From assembly GCA_022457155.1 (NCBI GenBank), contig JAJGOT010000438.1:339001-403000 (forward strand): a stretch of DNA of 64,000 nt, written 5' to 3'. The position numbers were made by a program, and so were the translations under genes. The notes under the pieces were generated by a model, which saw only the letters and a program-made list of their open reading frames with translations, did no database searches and had not been told where the DNA came from. Below, piece by piece: positions 11,476-24,800 of this stretch; positions within the stretch are counted from its first letter, which is position 1, and each line of letters opens with the position of its first letter. The stretch comes from Cladopsammia gracilis (Eukaryota; Cnidaria; Anthozoa; Scleractinia; Dendrophylliidae).

Positions 11476-11597
11476 ATTAGACATAATTTTAAGCTTATGT
11501 TTCTCCGTAAAAGCACTCAAAACACATGGGAATCAATGCTGCGATGAGTTAAAGGCACCATGAGTTCAAACTTTGTACAGCTTCTTTTTAATATAAT

Positions 11598-12121
11598 TCA
11601 GTAGGTTCAGTGTAAACTCAAAACCAAGTGTAATTGTTATTTAATATGTTAAATGTTTTCTAAATCAATATGATCATGATTATTTTTTGCTTCAACACAT
11701 ATTTTTCAAGACATGTTTAACTATTATAGCACAAAAGCGCGCGTGATATCGCCTAATTCTTAGCTGACGAGGCCGTAGGCCTACGGCCTTGTCAGCTCAA
11801 ATTAGGCGATATCACGCAAGCTTGAGCGCTATAATAGTTAAATTCAGTAGGTTGTAAACTCAAAACCAAGGGTAATTGTTATATGTTAAATATTTTTTAA
11901 ATCTCCTTCCTTTAGAACAATATGATCATTATTTGTTGCTTCGACACATATTTCAACATGTTATCAATGTGTTGAATTATAAAACTATTATAGCGCTCAA
12001 GCTTACATGATAATGTCTAATTTTAGTCGACTCGGCCTACGGCTTTGTCAGCTCAGAATTAGGCGATATCATGCATGTTTTCGTGCTATAATAGTTTTAT
12101 AATTCATCACATTGATAACAA
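11598..12121. repeat. Tandem ~265-bp duplication with two large palindromes
   Basis: Flank sequence (ttcagtaggtt...aaactcaaaaccaag) starts at 11598 and again at 11842, each copy followed by a palindrome. The first (11709-11836) has arms of about 60 bases meeting at ggccgtaggcctacggcc. The second (11958-12121) has outer arms tgttatcaatgtgttgaatt / its complement and an interrupted centre. The shared arm core is aattaggcgatatca. They look like two copies of one foldback family, or a cruciform-prone duplicated block. Confidence 0.85.
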
Positions 12122-12277
12122 AGCACAGTTTGAAGAAAAAAATATCTAAGCCGGTCTGTCACTTTTGCATTCTCTTGTCAAAATGCGAAATTTACCTCCA
12201 TCGTTGGATATAGACTAGTGTATACTGATAACTTTTAAACCAGACTTGGGCAGTGTATCAATGTGTTGAATTATAAT

Positions 12278-12411
12278 GGGTGTTTCTTGGTGTTGCGGAA
12301 GCCATTGTTGGTTACCTTTTGTGTTGTGGTGTGGGTATTGTTCACTGTCTTTTGTATCTTTTGTTTTACATAATTTGGTGATCACACCATCCGCAACACC
12401 AAGAAACTACC
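12278..12411. mobile_element. 134-bp MITE with 8-bp TSD
   Basis: The ends are 22-bp inverted repeats: gggtgtttcttggtgttgcgga on the left, and its complement with two or three mismatches on the right. They are flanked by attataat at 12270-12277 and 12412-12419. An 8-base duplication of form nTnnnnAn is typical of hAT elements. Because attataat is itself a palindrome, it could instead belong to the inverted repeat. The MITE sits in a third copy of the atcaatgtgttgaattata flank used by the palindrome at 11958-12121. No coding capacity. Confidence 0.75.
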
Positions 12412-12756
12412 ATTATAATGAACAATATGACTGTGTTGAAGCAAAAATAATGATTTAAGAAATTGCATAGTTACTAAAATTTAGCAGCCGGTCTGTGAAA
12501 AAGAGAGAACTGCGATTCGCTCATTTCGGTGAAAGGTTTGCAAATGGTAAATTAACATGGTATGTATTTGCAGTTGCCTTATATGGGCATTAGTCTTTGG
12601 TGGAATTTTGAAAAGAAGTGAAAAAAATCAAGATTTACAGCACTGAATAAGTCAGATTGGTCAAGTGACAGCCTGGCCTCTGCTACTTTCGTGACCCTTT
12701 TATATTGGTTATGAGCAATAATTAATTCATAATAGAGTAATATTTAATTCAAATGC

Positions 12757-12802
12757 ATGGCGATTATTCTCGCTCGTCTTATTATTATTACACCATTTGA
12801 AA
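12757..12802 (+). CDS. Candidate first exon encoding signal peptide
   Basis: ATG at 12757 opens a 15-codon hydrophobic start (MAIILARLIIITPFE) followed by a good donor (A|GTAAGA) at 12803. The exon ends in phase 1, exactly the phase needed to join the acceptor at 13271. The joined protein would begin with a hydrophobic segment and then enter the first C1q-like domain. The alternative is that translation starts at ATG 13255 (MFLLTAFLEVGVSG), which would make the cacag at 13266-13270 irrelevant. Neither is proved, and no promoter motif was identified. Confidence 0.4.
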
Positions 12803-15800
12803 GTAAGATATTATCACTCAGGATAAATCTTAATGATTTTCCACCATTTGTAAATGGTTTATTTCTGTATTTTATTCATTATTTTATTCATTTAGGTAGT
12901 CTTGTATCTGAAAAACCATTGAAGGGAGTTGCAATAAAGTATATGTGTATGTACAGTGTGTGCGTGTGTATGTAATATGTAAAACTTGGGCTACCTGTGG
13001 TTTTCAGTTAATTGTATAAAATATTTTCTCTTGAATGGAATTCTGCAACCATACTATAGACTAATGGATGGCCAAGATGGTAAAAAAAAGACCTCTATCA
13101 AATACCTAAATAAATAAGATTGCAACATGTTGTAAAACTGACTTATCGCTATTTACACGTTTCGTTTAAAAACCTTGTGTTATCATATTCTCCTTTTGAT
13201 AAAATAATAGCTATCTACTATACATGAGAAGCATAGCCATATAACACTTTTTTGATGTTTTTACTCACAGCATTTCTCGAGGTGGGAGTTTCCGGTTATC
13301 TAGGAAGCACAGTCCATCATATGCCTGATGTTGGGTGGACTTTGGTGAAGCCGTGGAGTGTCACTTCACGAAAAGGATTCTTTGAGGCGGCCGCTTCGGG
13401 AGGAAAGGGCTTCTCTGCCAGTTTTGTTACACCTGAACCAGCAATATACTTTGTCGCTCTTAATCTACATATGGTAAACACAGGTGATGGATTTTTAAAA
13501 GCGACATTGGTGATAAATGGCGAGTTCCATGAAACAAATGGAATTTCAGGTGTGTATGGAAATACGACTTTAGAAAGGACGTTAAGTCTTTCGGGTTTTC
13601 TGCGCCTTTATGAAAATGATGTGTTAGCCTTGTACCTTCATGGTTCTGTGGGAGCATTACTGCGTGACAGCACTTTTTCGGTTGTCCAAATTTCACGCAT
13701 AGGCTCTGTGCCGGGTTTTCATGCAGTGTTATCAAGAGACCTAGATATTGAAACCCAAAAGGAGACCCGGCTTGAGAGCTGGAGAGCAAGCGGAACTAAA
13801 GGTTTGTTCAGTATGCACAGTGGAGCATCACCCTCCGTTGGACTGTTCTGTGCAATTCTTGAAGGAATTCACCTGTTTACTTCCAACATCAATGTTGAAT
13901 CTAATAACCAATTAACCCACTGCCTTCTTGCCATTGTTTTGAACTCCAACACTACTTTAGTTCAAAAGCACTCATCTGGAGCAATGAAGTATTCCACCGG
14001 TGTGACTGGAATGTTTTACCTGAACCGCGGGGATTGTGTTGAACTGCGTATTGAGTCAATAAGTGCTGGAATCCTAACAGTCCAATCGGGCAGCAGTTAC
14101 TCGGGCCTTTTTCTCGGAATAAAAAGAGAAACTGCTCCTCAATTTTCAGTCAGTTTACATGCGGATAATCAAGCAGGAAAGACCGCTGGATGGAACAGGG
14201 TGGAAAACTGGATCACAAGCAGCACACAGCGGAATTTTCAGTCACAAGATATGATTTTGAAGACAACTCACAGTACGTTTCATTCTAGCGCTGATGGAAT
14301 TTTCTTAGTGACAGCTCTGGTGAATACCAATGTTTCACATTCTTTAAACAGCAGTTCGGATTATTTGCTTGTCGCTATCAACGACGTTCCCACTGGTTTA
14401 ACCGGTAACAGTGGAATTGCGGCTGGGAAGACGCTGTCATCAGGTCCAAGTTCACTAAGTGTAAGTGGCGTTGTTTGGCTTGAGAAAGGTGACACACTGA
14501 CTGTTTATATCTACAACGATGTTCATGACAGGAAAATGATAGATGGATTTTTTGGTGTTTCATTGGTTTCTTACGACTGGCCAGGTGTTGCAGCAACACT
14601 AAAAGAATCCATATCTCTCAATTTCCAAGGATGGACGAAAGTTACATCGTGGAAAACATATAACGTCTCTGGCTTGTTCTCGTTTGACAACGCGTTTTTT
14701 TCAACCGACGGAGTTTATCGCACACATCTTGAAGGTACTTACTTCGTGTCTTGTAACATAATTTTTAAGGGTTACGCTAGGGGCAACTTGTCAGTTATAA
14801 TAGCCATTGACGACGTTATCGATACCGGGAATGGCCTGTTCTCCCTAAATGAAAATCCAAAGCGATATACCACTCTGAATGTTGCTGGTTCTATTAAACT
14901 AAGAAAGGGTCAAAATATCTCTGTCTACGTGGCAACGAGTGAATCGTCATCCTGGAGCATTTCCATGGAAACGGGTTTCTCATTGGTATTGGTTGGAGCG
15001 AAAACCCTTTCTACTCCTGGATTCTTTGCAGGTGAGAATCGTAAATTAAATTTATATCACTCGATTATTTTTATTCCTCTCCGATTCAATACTTTTTAAA
15101 TACTCTACCTTTCCCTAACTTTTAAATAAACTATTTTTATAACAAAAAAGATAGTCGTCATTTTGCATTTAATTTGAACACGAATCCATTTAACTGGTAA
15201 ACTAAATTATCTACGGTAGATAAGATCTTTTTCTTCGCTGCGGATAAAACGTTTTTCTTGTGAGTGTGCACGCTATACATTACGAAGGATTTACGTCATT
15301 CCGAATACTGAAATGTTGTTGCCTGGCAGTATTACCTCATATAACTATAGCGACGGCGTATACCAGAGATATCAGATCGGAATTGAAATATTCCCCTTGG
15401 TACCATAACTACATCTGTTTCACTAATATACTAATGTATTGAAATAGGTTAAGTTACATAGAATGTTGCAGATACCAATAAATGTGGGAATTTGTAGGAA
15501 GGGATAGAACCAAAACCACTCGAGCTTTTTCATCACGTCATGTCACTAACCTGCAGTGATGAAATAGCGAATAGTTGCTGGATAGTTTGTTTGTTATTAA
15601 AAATGTGGTTGTTGTTCATCGTATGATTCATTGTGGTGTGTAATTGATAGGTGAACGCTCGTTCGTTTGTCTCACGATGGAGTCACTTTAAGATGTTGAT
15701 CGTGACGTTTCGACTGCTATTACTGCTAGTCTTCATCATAAAAATGAGGTCTTTTGGTTACGTGTCACTTATGCATTTCGATCCTCATTACTACTTCTAA

Positions 15801-18800
15801 TAGATGTTGTTCCCTCACAGGTCCGATTTGTTATCGATCGGATGTTGTGCTTCTTGATTTTAGGCATCCATGCCTTATGTGGAGGGCCTCTTTAACCTAC
15901 GGGTGTAACGGGTGCACCAGTGTGAGTCACGGTCAATAAACTTAACTGTCTGTATGACTGAGCCAAACACCTCATCACTAGACCATCAAAAAAAAATCTC
16001 TAAAGAAAAGAAACACTTGTCGTCAGTTCTTGTTTCTAACGGATATCCTTCCTTGTTTGTGCAAAAGATCATAAAGGTCCCACGCAAGATTTTAAATCTA
16101 TCGCGTTTTTACCCTATATCAAAGATGTATCGGAGGTTCTTCACCGCAGCCTACAACAACAAGGCGTACGCACTGTTTTCAAATCTGACACAATGCTGAT
16201 GTCACACCTGGTGCGACCTAATAATATCAACAGAGATAGTGGAATCGAAATACCTGAAGCATGGATGCCTACAATCAAGAAGCACAACAGACGATCGATA
16301 ACAAATCGGACTTTTGAGGGAACAACATCTATTAGGAATAGTAATGAGGATCGAAATGCACCTTTGGCAACAAACCAACGTGCTACATAAGCGACGCGTA
16401 ACCAATCGACCTCATCGCCTGATAAAGACTAGCATTAATAGCAGTCGAAACGTCGCGATCAATATCTCAAAGCGACTCCATCGTGAGACAAACGAACAAG
16501 CGTTCACCTATCAGTTTGTTTGTTTTTTTTTTCATGACAAACGCGTGGAAATCGCTAAGTTCATCACATGAAAAAATAATTCCTGTTCTTGTTTTTCAGT
16601 TAAAGAGGAGGAAGCCAGTCCAAGTTCTTTTTGTGGAGAAATTGACAGATGGAGAACCATGGCACCACCATTTCATTCATTTTGTCAAAACAGTGCCCAG
16701 TTTAACTCAACCTCTGGAAGGTTTAAAGCAAAGGTAGACGGCTTTTACCTCATCAGTGCTAATGTTTTAATCCAGCATTCAGGTTTATCTCAAATTAAAA
16801 TGACCATATTAATTGATGGACAGAATAGCAAAGCCCCTCTGAACACATTTCAGCCAAAACCTTCAAATTATCCGAGTGGTGCTTTTGTTAGCACTTTGAC
16901 ACTTGCGGGTGCGGTTCGACTCATCGAAGAGCAGTATCTATCTATTTTTATAGAAGTGCAGTGTCAAAGTGTTTCTTCGTGGAAAGTGTTGCGCAACAGC
17001 AGCTTTTCCGTTGTTATGGTGTCTCGATGGGATAGTGATAATGCTGCCGGATTTTTAGCGAACACAACTAGGATCGTTAACGGTCTGCCGAAGTTCGGTG
17101 AAGTCTATTATTGGGATCCAGTTTTCTCGAAAAATCTTAAGGCGTCGAAATTTTCATCTGTTGACATAAAGAGTAGCGGTTTGTATTTTATCCAAAGCAC
17201 TTTAATTTTGAAAGACCTTAAAGGTAACGCGACAATTCACAGTGGAGTTTGTATTCCGAAAACAACAATTGCCTTTAATGGCATTACGGCGTCCAAAGTG
17301 AGCGAGGGATTTATAGGCAACTTTGTGATAAGTGCATTTGGAGTACTTTACTTACGAAAAGGGCAGAAAATTGATCTTTGCACAAGATCCGAAACTAAAG
17401 AGGCATTTTATCGAAGTATCCAAGGTTCTTTATTTTCCATGGTACGATTTCTGGCACCTGGTCAACGGCCAGGCCTTCATCAAACCTTTCAACATGCTCG
17501 CAATGCATCTGTGCCTTTGGCATGTGAGAGGTCAGTGATAACATCTGTGTCAACTGCTGGAAACCAACTCGCTTACATAAATAGCAATATGTTTAATCCA
17601 AATCCGACATTACCATGCGACAAGGGAGACTTTATGGCAACTTTAACTGGTACGTATTTTATATCACTAATTTTCACTCTTGAAGGAAACGTCTCGGAAA
17701 ATGTGACTACCTGTGTTGGACCACGAAAGTGTGACGAGTGTTACGTTGAGGTTTTCAGTACCGTCGACCAACAAAATAACAACACCGTTGGATTTGCAGG
17801 ACTCCTGGACCTTAAAAAGAGTGATCTAATCTCCATATGTCTAAAATCCCAAGATAACAGGTTGTCTCTTGTGTCCGCTACGCGTTCCGTCCAATTTTTG
17901 AATGAGTTAGAACTTAACAGAACTGTTAAACTATGGCATCGATCGCTAAGTTTTGGTTCAAGTAGATGGCACGAGTTGCTTGAGTGGAAGACCCTCAGTG
18001 GTGAAACATTACAGAACATTTCCGTGGTGCATAGTGGGATTTACGTTATTTCAACGAATATGGTATTAAAAGTTGCTTTTGAAGGCCTTGTTGGAGTAAG
18101 ATTAGAAGCAATCGGATCTGCACACCAAGACGTTTTGTCAATTTCATCAAGTGCTGAAGCTGGTTCTAGTGTATCATTTAACGTTGCTGTTCTTGTTCGT
18201 CTGAATGCATCGGAAGCGATTTCTGTTTCTGTGTACTCTGATCCAAATTCCACATTCTTTGGTAACAATTCCACATTCTTTGCTACCCTGATTACGGATG
18301 ATAATCGACATTCTTGTTTGTCGCTGAGGTCCAAAACAAGTAGGTACAGCGGTGGTGAATGGTGGAAAGGTATCGAGCAATGGGAAGACGTTGACGCACG
18401 ATGTCTGTCTCCTAACTCGGAATTCACCAAAGGAAGATTTATCGCCGATATGACTGGTATATATTTCGCTGCTGCTGTAGTTATGGTCAGGACTTCAAGT
18501 TCATTGCACCAAAGAAGGTAAATCCAACTTGAAAACGTTCTTTGGGGTCACGGGGATACTCCCCTATGTAAGCTATAAACACGGTAGGTATGTGCAGCCC
18601 CCAAAGGGTATGGTGTTTAAACAGTTTGCACTTGAGAATGGATATAGAATTTGATAAACTTGGGTATGATTTATCTTCTGGTCTGAAAATAGATATATAC
18701 TTCTGCCGTGTTTGCTTGAAAATAAGCGTTAATTTTGGATAGGCCTGAATCCGAAAATGGGCAGGGAACATTGCAAGTTTGGTCACTCCGCTGGCGCTTT

Positions 18801-21800
18801 TGCTTTAGGTTAATCCGTCATCGTGATAAAATTAGACACCAGCATTGTATCCTAAGGCAGGTCATTTGTCCTTTTGGGTTTTTTATTGAATTAGTTCAAA
18901 GCGTCAATATGTAAAGAGTTACCCAAACGACAGCCAAACATTTATTCCTGTTTAGACGTCAGTGAGGTGAGGCTAGCTTTGAAACATGACAAAACATGTA
19001 ATTTTTCATTTCACGTGCAAATATATGGCTAAAATAAGTTACCTTATACGAATATCACTATTTGTGTCATTTTGTGTCTCGTCATTGCCTCGTCCACGGT
19101 AGTTATTTTCCTTGTATTTTTTTATTCTTTTTCTATAGTACACCGTTGCTATTGTTCTTGTTAGATCCGTGGTAATAATTGTGTTTCGTTATATTTGCGT
19201 CTGCAATCAATCCTGAACACAAAATAATCATGAATTGTAAGCAAAATATTATAATCAACCATGTATTCACTCCTATTTTCAGAATCATTGAACTTTTGCT
19301 ATCAGTCAATGGAGACGCGGCAAACACAAATGGTTTAAAAGCAACAAAAGCTGTTGCAGCCGGTTCGTCTGTTATCCTCAGCTTATCGGCGACTGTTTAC
19401 CTGGAGCCTTGGCAAACTTTGTATCTGATGATTAGAAGCAGTGGTGCTGGTACATTGGAAGTAGTCAATGGAAGCACTTTCAGTGTGACGCTCATAGGTA
19501 CATGTATAGCCATGGCATTTGTTTTACGTTCAATGGGGCGCTCATAGGTACATGTATAGCCATGGCATTTGTTTTACGTTCAATGCGGCGCTCATAGGTA
19601 CATGTATAGCCATGGCATTTGTTTTACGTTCAATGTGGCGCTCATAGGTACATGTATAGCCATGGCATTTGTTTTACGTTCAATGCGGCGCTCATAGGTA
19701 CATGTATAGCCATGGCATTTGTTTTACGTTCAATGTGGCGCTCATAGGTACATGTATAGTCATGACATTTGTTTTACGTTCAATGTGGCGCTCATAGGTA
19801 CATGTATAGCCATGGCATTTGTTTTACGTTCAATGCGGCGCTCATAGGTACATGTATAGCCATGGCATTTGTTTTACGTTCAATGTGGCGCTCATAGGTA
19901 CATGTATAGCCATGGCATTTGTTTTACGTTCAATGCGGCGCTCATAGGTACATGTATAGCCATGGCATTTGTTTTACGTTCAATGTGGCGCTCATAGGTA
20001 CATGTATAGTCATGACATTTGTTTTACGTTCAATGTGGCGCTCATAGGTACATGTATAGCCATGGCAATTGTTTTACGTTCAATGCGGCGCTCATAGGTA
20101 CATGTATAGCCATGGCATTTGTTTTACGTTCAATGCGGCGCTCATAGGTACATGTATAGCCATGGCATTTGTTTTACGTTCAATGCGGCGCTCATAGGTA
20201 CATGTATAGCCATGGCATTTGTTTTACGTTCAATGTGGCGCTCATAGGTACATGTATAGTCATGACATTTGTTTTACGTTCAATGTGGCGCTCATAGGTA
20301 CATGTATAGCCATGGCATTTGTTTTACGTTCAATGCGGCGCTCATAGGTACATGTATAGCCATGGCATTTGTTTTACGTTCAATGTGGCGCTCATAGGTA
20401 CATGTATAGTCATGACATTTGTTTTACGTTCAATGTGGCGCTCATAGGTACATGTATAGCCATGGCATTTGTTTTACGTTCAATGCGGCGCTCATAGGTA
20501 CATGTATAGCCATGGCATTTGTTTTACGTTCAATGTGGCGCTCATGGGTACATGTATAGCCATGGCATTTGTTTTACGTTCAATGCGGCGCTCATAGGTA
20601 CATGTATAGCCATGGCATTTGTTTTACGTTCAATGCGGCGCTCATAGGTACATGTATAGCCATGGCATTTGTTTTACGTTCAATGCGGCGCTCATAGGTA
20701 CATGTATAGCCATGGCATTTGTTTTACGTTCAATGTGGCGCTCATAGGTACATGTATAGCCATGACATTTGTTTCATGTTCAGTGTGGCGCTCATGGGTA
20801 CATGTATACCTATGACATTTGTTTTACGTTCAGTGTGGCTCTCATAGGTACATGTATAGTCATGAAATTTGTTTTAAAACACTAAAAATGAATGGCGTAA
20901 ATTCTATAAACCAAACATTTTTTTTCCTGACAAACCCTTCTTTTTTAAGTTAATGTCTACCTAGCATTTGTACCGATAAGTTACAGCCACAGTTACAATT
21001 AGAAAACAATATCTCAAATTACATTACTACACAAAACATCAAATTTTACAACACCTTTTTAATTACAAATCAACAATGTTGATTATGGCTTATGGGTTAT
21101 GGTTTATAGATTTTAAGTGTTAAGTTTTAGTGACAAAGGTATCGTGTTATGTATTTGTAGAGGGAACAAAGTACTACAAAACAGTGGCCAAGAATGTTAT
21201 TCACTTTGACAATGGCCCTCGTATTGTACGTCATCCTCCACAGTCCGTTAGTCTCGGCGATGATTTAGGGCTGAATATTTCATGGAGGTGCGATGCCGTT
21301 GCCAAGGATGTTGTGACGTATAAATGGTTAAAGAACGATCAGGTGACTTTGAGTTTTTGTTGTCAGTGTTGATGATAACATTGTAGTAAGCCAAAATATT
21401 TCTTTAAATAAAAAACACATGATGGCCTTTCATTAGTTAATGAATTAATTTATAATTTTTATTTTTATTTGTTCACATCAGACCATAACATCGTCTTACA
21501 ACCTGTCTCTAACAAATGTGCAATTGTCTGACTCGGGACGATACGTCTGCCTGGCGGAATATGATGGCATCAAGGTCTTCTCACAGGCTGCTAAGCTTGA
21601 TGTTTTTGGTAAATATCAACTTACAATCCCCTTATGGCCTTTACGTAGTTGTTGACTAAATTAAAGAGGAGACTGCGCCTCACTTAAATACCTATACGGG
21701 TATGTGCCGCTCAACGGGGTCGTGAGTTTGGAACAACTGATATATAACATGGTATCCATTATCGAGAACATTTCTAGAACGGGGTATAATATTTCGATCG

Positions 21801-24800
21801 CACGAAAGCTTCAAATTATCAGTAGAATTTGTTTAACAAAATACGTTTCTTTGGTCCATAACACCTCACCGAGAATATCACGAGCAAACTCTTTCCCGTG
21901 TGGCTTGCAGTAACTATCATACAATATAACGCGTTCGACAACGCGTGCGTGGCTCTAAGCTGGTTTGAGCGATATTGCGTCAACTATTGTGTAGAGCAGA
22001 ATTGTTGTATTTGGATGTATGTCGAATAAAGAACAACAGTGCTTTCCCCTTATAAGCTTACAAACGCGTTGAATAAGAAACTGGATGCATTGATGATAAT
22101 TAGAACCTGAATTATTATTATTATACAGTCTCTGGCTTCTATTCCTGTTTTACCTGTGATCAATTTATCTAAAGACGCCACCGCTATTCTTTAATTCCGA
22201 CAAGCATGTTTGAAGTCCTCAAGTGAACCAAACCTACGAAATTGTCTAAAATGCCAGTATATTAAATACGAAACTTCACTTACGAAAGCTATTAAAGCTT
22301 TCATTGGTCGTTCGGATCCCGTTGCATATTATCCAGTTTTAGTTATGCTGGATATTTTGGATCATATGGTTTTAAGTGTTTGTTTTTTGTTGTTGCTGTT
22401 GCCGTTTTTGTTGTTGTAGATACCAGACCTCAGTTTGAGAGCAAAGAGTTCACTGCTTCTGAAGACAGTAACATTTCCATTGAGCTGACGTTCAGTGCTT
22501 TGACCAAACAACGCAGGCCTGCCAACGTTTCTCTCGTGATTGTGAAAGGTGTGTACAAGATACTGCACTGATAAGACTAACTACAATATATTTTTTTCAA
22601 GCCTTGCTCATTGGAGTGACATTTGGGGTTTATTCTAAAGCCTTTTTATAAACACAAAACAGGCCTTATTATATTTCCTTTCGGTTGCTTTATAACAAAT
22701 TACAAGAAAGAACAAAGGTTTGTAACTCATCTTCTTTCTTTTGTTCACAGGAAACACCAATAACACTTTTATGCTTTTCAGATTAGCATCAAAAGAAAGT
22801 GTTTATTTGAGAAATCAAATCCCTTTTGATTACGAGACTACGAAATTGTATCAGCTGACCCTCATTGCCACCAATCAGGACACTAAGAAAACAACCTCAG
22901 CTAACATAACAGTTATCATAACTGATGTCAATGACAACCCACCGATATTCACCAGCAGGTAAGATACGATCAAACACCTAGTTATTTACACTTATTGAAA
23001 TACATATGCCATTGCGACGATTGTCCACTTTCAAACATATTTTAAAACTGGACTTGCACTCTCATTTCGTTGTTTGTTCGTTGACGTTTGCAAAGTGAAG
23101 TTTATATGCTTTTTTTAGTTCGATCTTGCCGCATTTGGAAGCAAAAGGGATAAAATTGTTAAGAACGTGTATTGTTGAATCGGTGGAAGCTTGGTGGTGT
23201 AGCTGTAAAAGGGGTTGGGCATAAGAACTTAAGGTCCTCCCTGCTATTTTATGGCATATCTTTGTGGAAGACACTATTTCATATAGCCTCTCTTCACCCG
23301 GATGTATAAATGGCTACTGGGGAAGTGTTTGGAAACCCTACCCAAATGTGAGGGTGTAAACTTGAAGGGATGGATTTACTATTCATCGTGAATCAGTGAG
23401 TTGCAAATTATCACGTGCAGTGCAATTTCAAAGTTTTATTTTAAAAATACGGTTTTTTTTTCTGCAAACGTTTTTTGTTTAAACTGGCTTGGTTGATTAG
23501 TTTTACTTTCTCTTTGCTGGTAAAATTTTCGATTTTTTAGCTCTGTTTGCTTGAATCCAAAATAATTTTACGGGTTTTCTTTAATTGACGTTGACTAAAA
23601 CTCAACTATATACGCCTCTTTTGACGGCGGTGGATAGCGTGTTATTTGTAACCGATGTAAGCTTTAACCTTGTTAGCAGCGTATGGCTTGATTGTGACTT
23701 TACCTTTTTACTCCTGTTTGTGATGAAGTCAGAATAAAGTTTACTTAAGCTGGAAAACAGGAGGTATGTTCATCTGGTGTAAAGGTTTTGCAGTTTCCCA
23801 ATTCACTTTTGATTATAGAACTAGCATATCTGTTGAGGAAAACGTGGCAAATGGCACTGTTATATTCCAAGTAAAAGCCACAGATGCAGACTATGGCAAC
23901 AACTCCATCATAACTTACTCTTTGCTGCCAAGTGAGTATGGGGGAAAGTTTTCCATTGATGCTTTATTCGGGAACATTACTGTTATTGGAAACCTGGATC
24001 GCGAGAACACGAGTGAAGTGACCCTACGTATCCAAGCAACGGATGGAAAGTTTTCAATACCTACCGAGCTATTTGTCATCATAACTGATGTCAATGACAA
24101 TCCACCAGTATTCACTAGCAGGTAAGATCAAAAACGAAATTGTTTGGCGAGCCACAACAATATTTTTTTTGCAGCCTTTTTCAGAAACTTAGATTGCTGC
24201 CAGGAACGAAAGAAAGGCAAGGAACAAAATATTACAGACAATGAAACCCCGAATTGTGACGATTGAATACTTTTTTGATGTGCTGTTTATGGTTCTAACT
24301 TTTTAGTCTGTTGATGAAAATCCCAAAGCATGACCAGGGAAATAAACGGTATTAAATTAGTCTTTCGTCGTTTACAAACTGAAATTTGTTTGTTTTGTTG
24401 TTATTTGTTTGATTGTGATCTTGCGAAAGCGTTTTATGTTTTAAAGAACATATATCGTTACATCGGTGAAAGCACCGTGGTGTAACTGTAAGGGTCTTTG
24501 GGTGGTATAGCTTTAAGGTCTCGAGGTAGGGACCCTCCTTTACATGTTCTTAGAGAGGAGACTGGTTCGCAGTGTCTCTTTACTCCCAGGTGTATACAAG
24601 AATACCGGTAAACTATTTTCTTTTTGTTTTTTTTTTTTTGCTTTGTCTTATTTTAGTTTTTTGGCACAGGTGTAGTACAAACAAGTGGATTTAAATTTGA
24701 CGAGGTCACCAATGAGAAAACGGGAAGCTGTTGGTAACGCCTACCAAAATGTCGGGCTGCGGTGTAAACTTGGGATGTAGTAACATACTACTAGTCTATA

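Noticed and set aside
12276..12458. Hydrophobic 60-codon ORF just upstream of the receptor
   Set aside because: It starts inside the MITE and spans its inverted ends. Not a signal-peptide exon.
13252..13270. MFLLTAFLEVGVSG as receptor start
   Set aside because: Possible but not preferred, because a strong acceptor ends at 13270 and the phase matches the candidate exon at 12757-12802.
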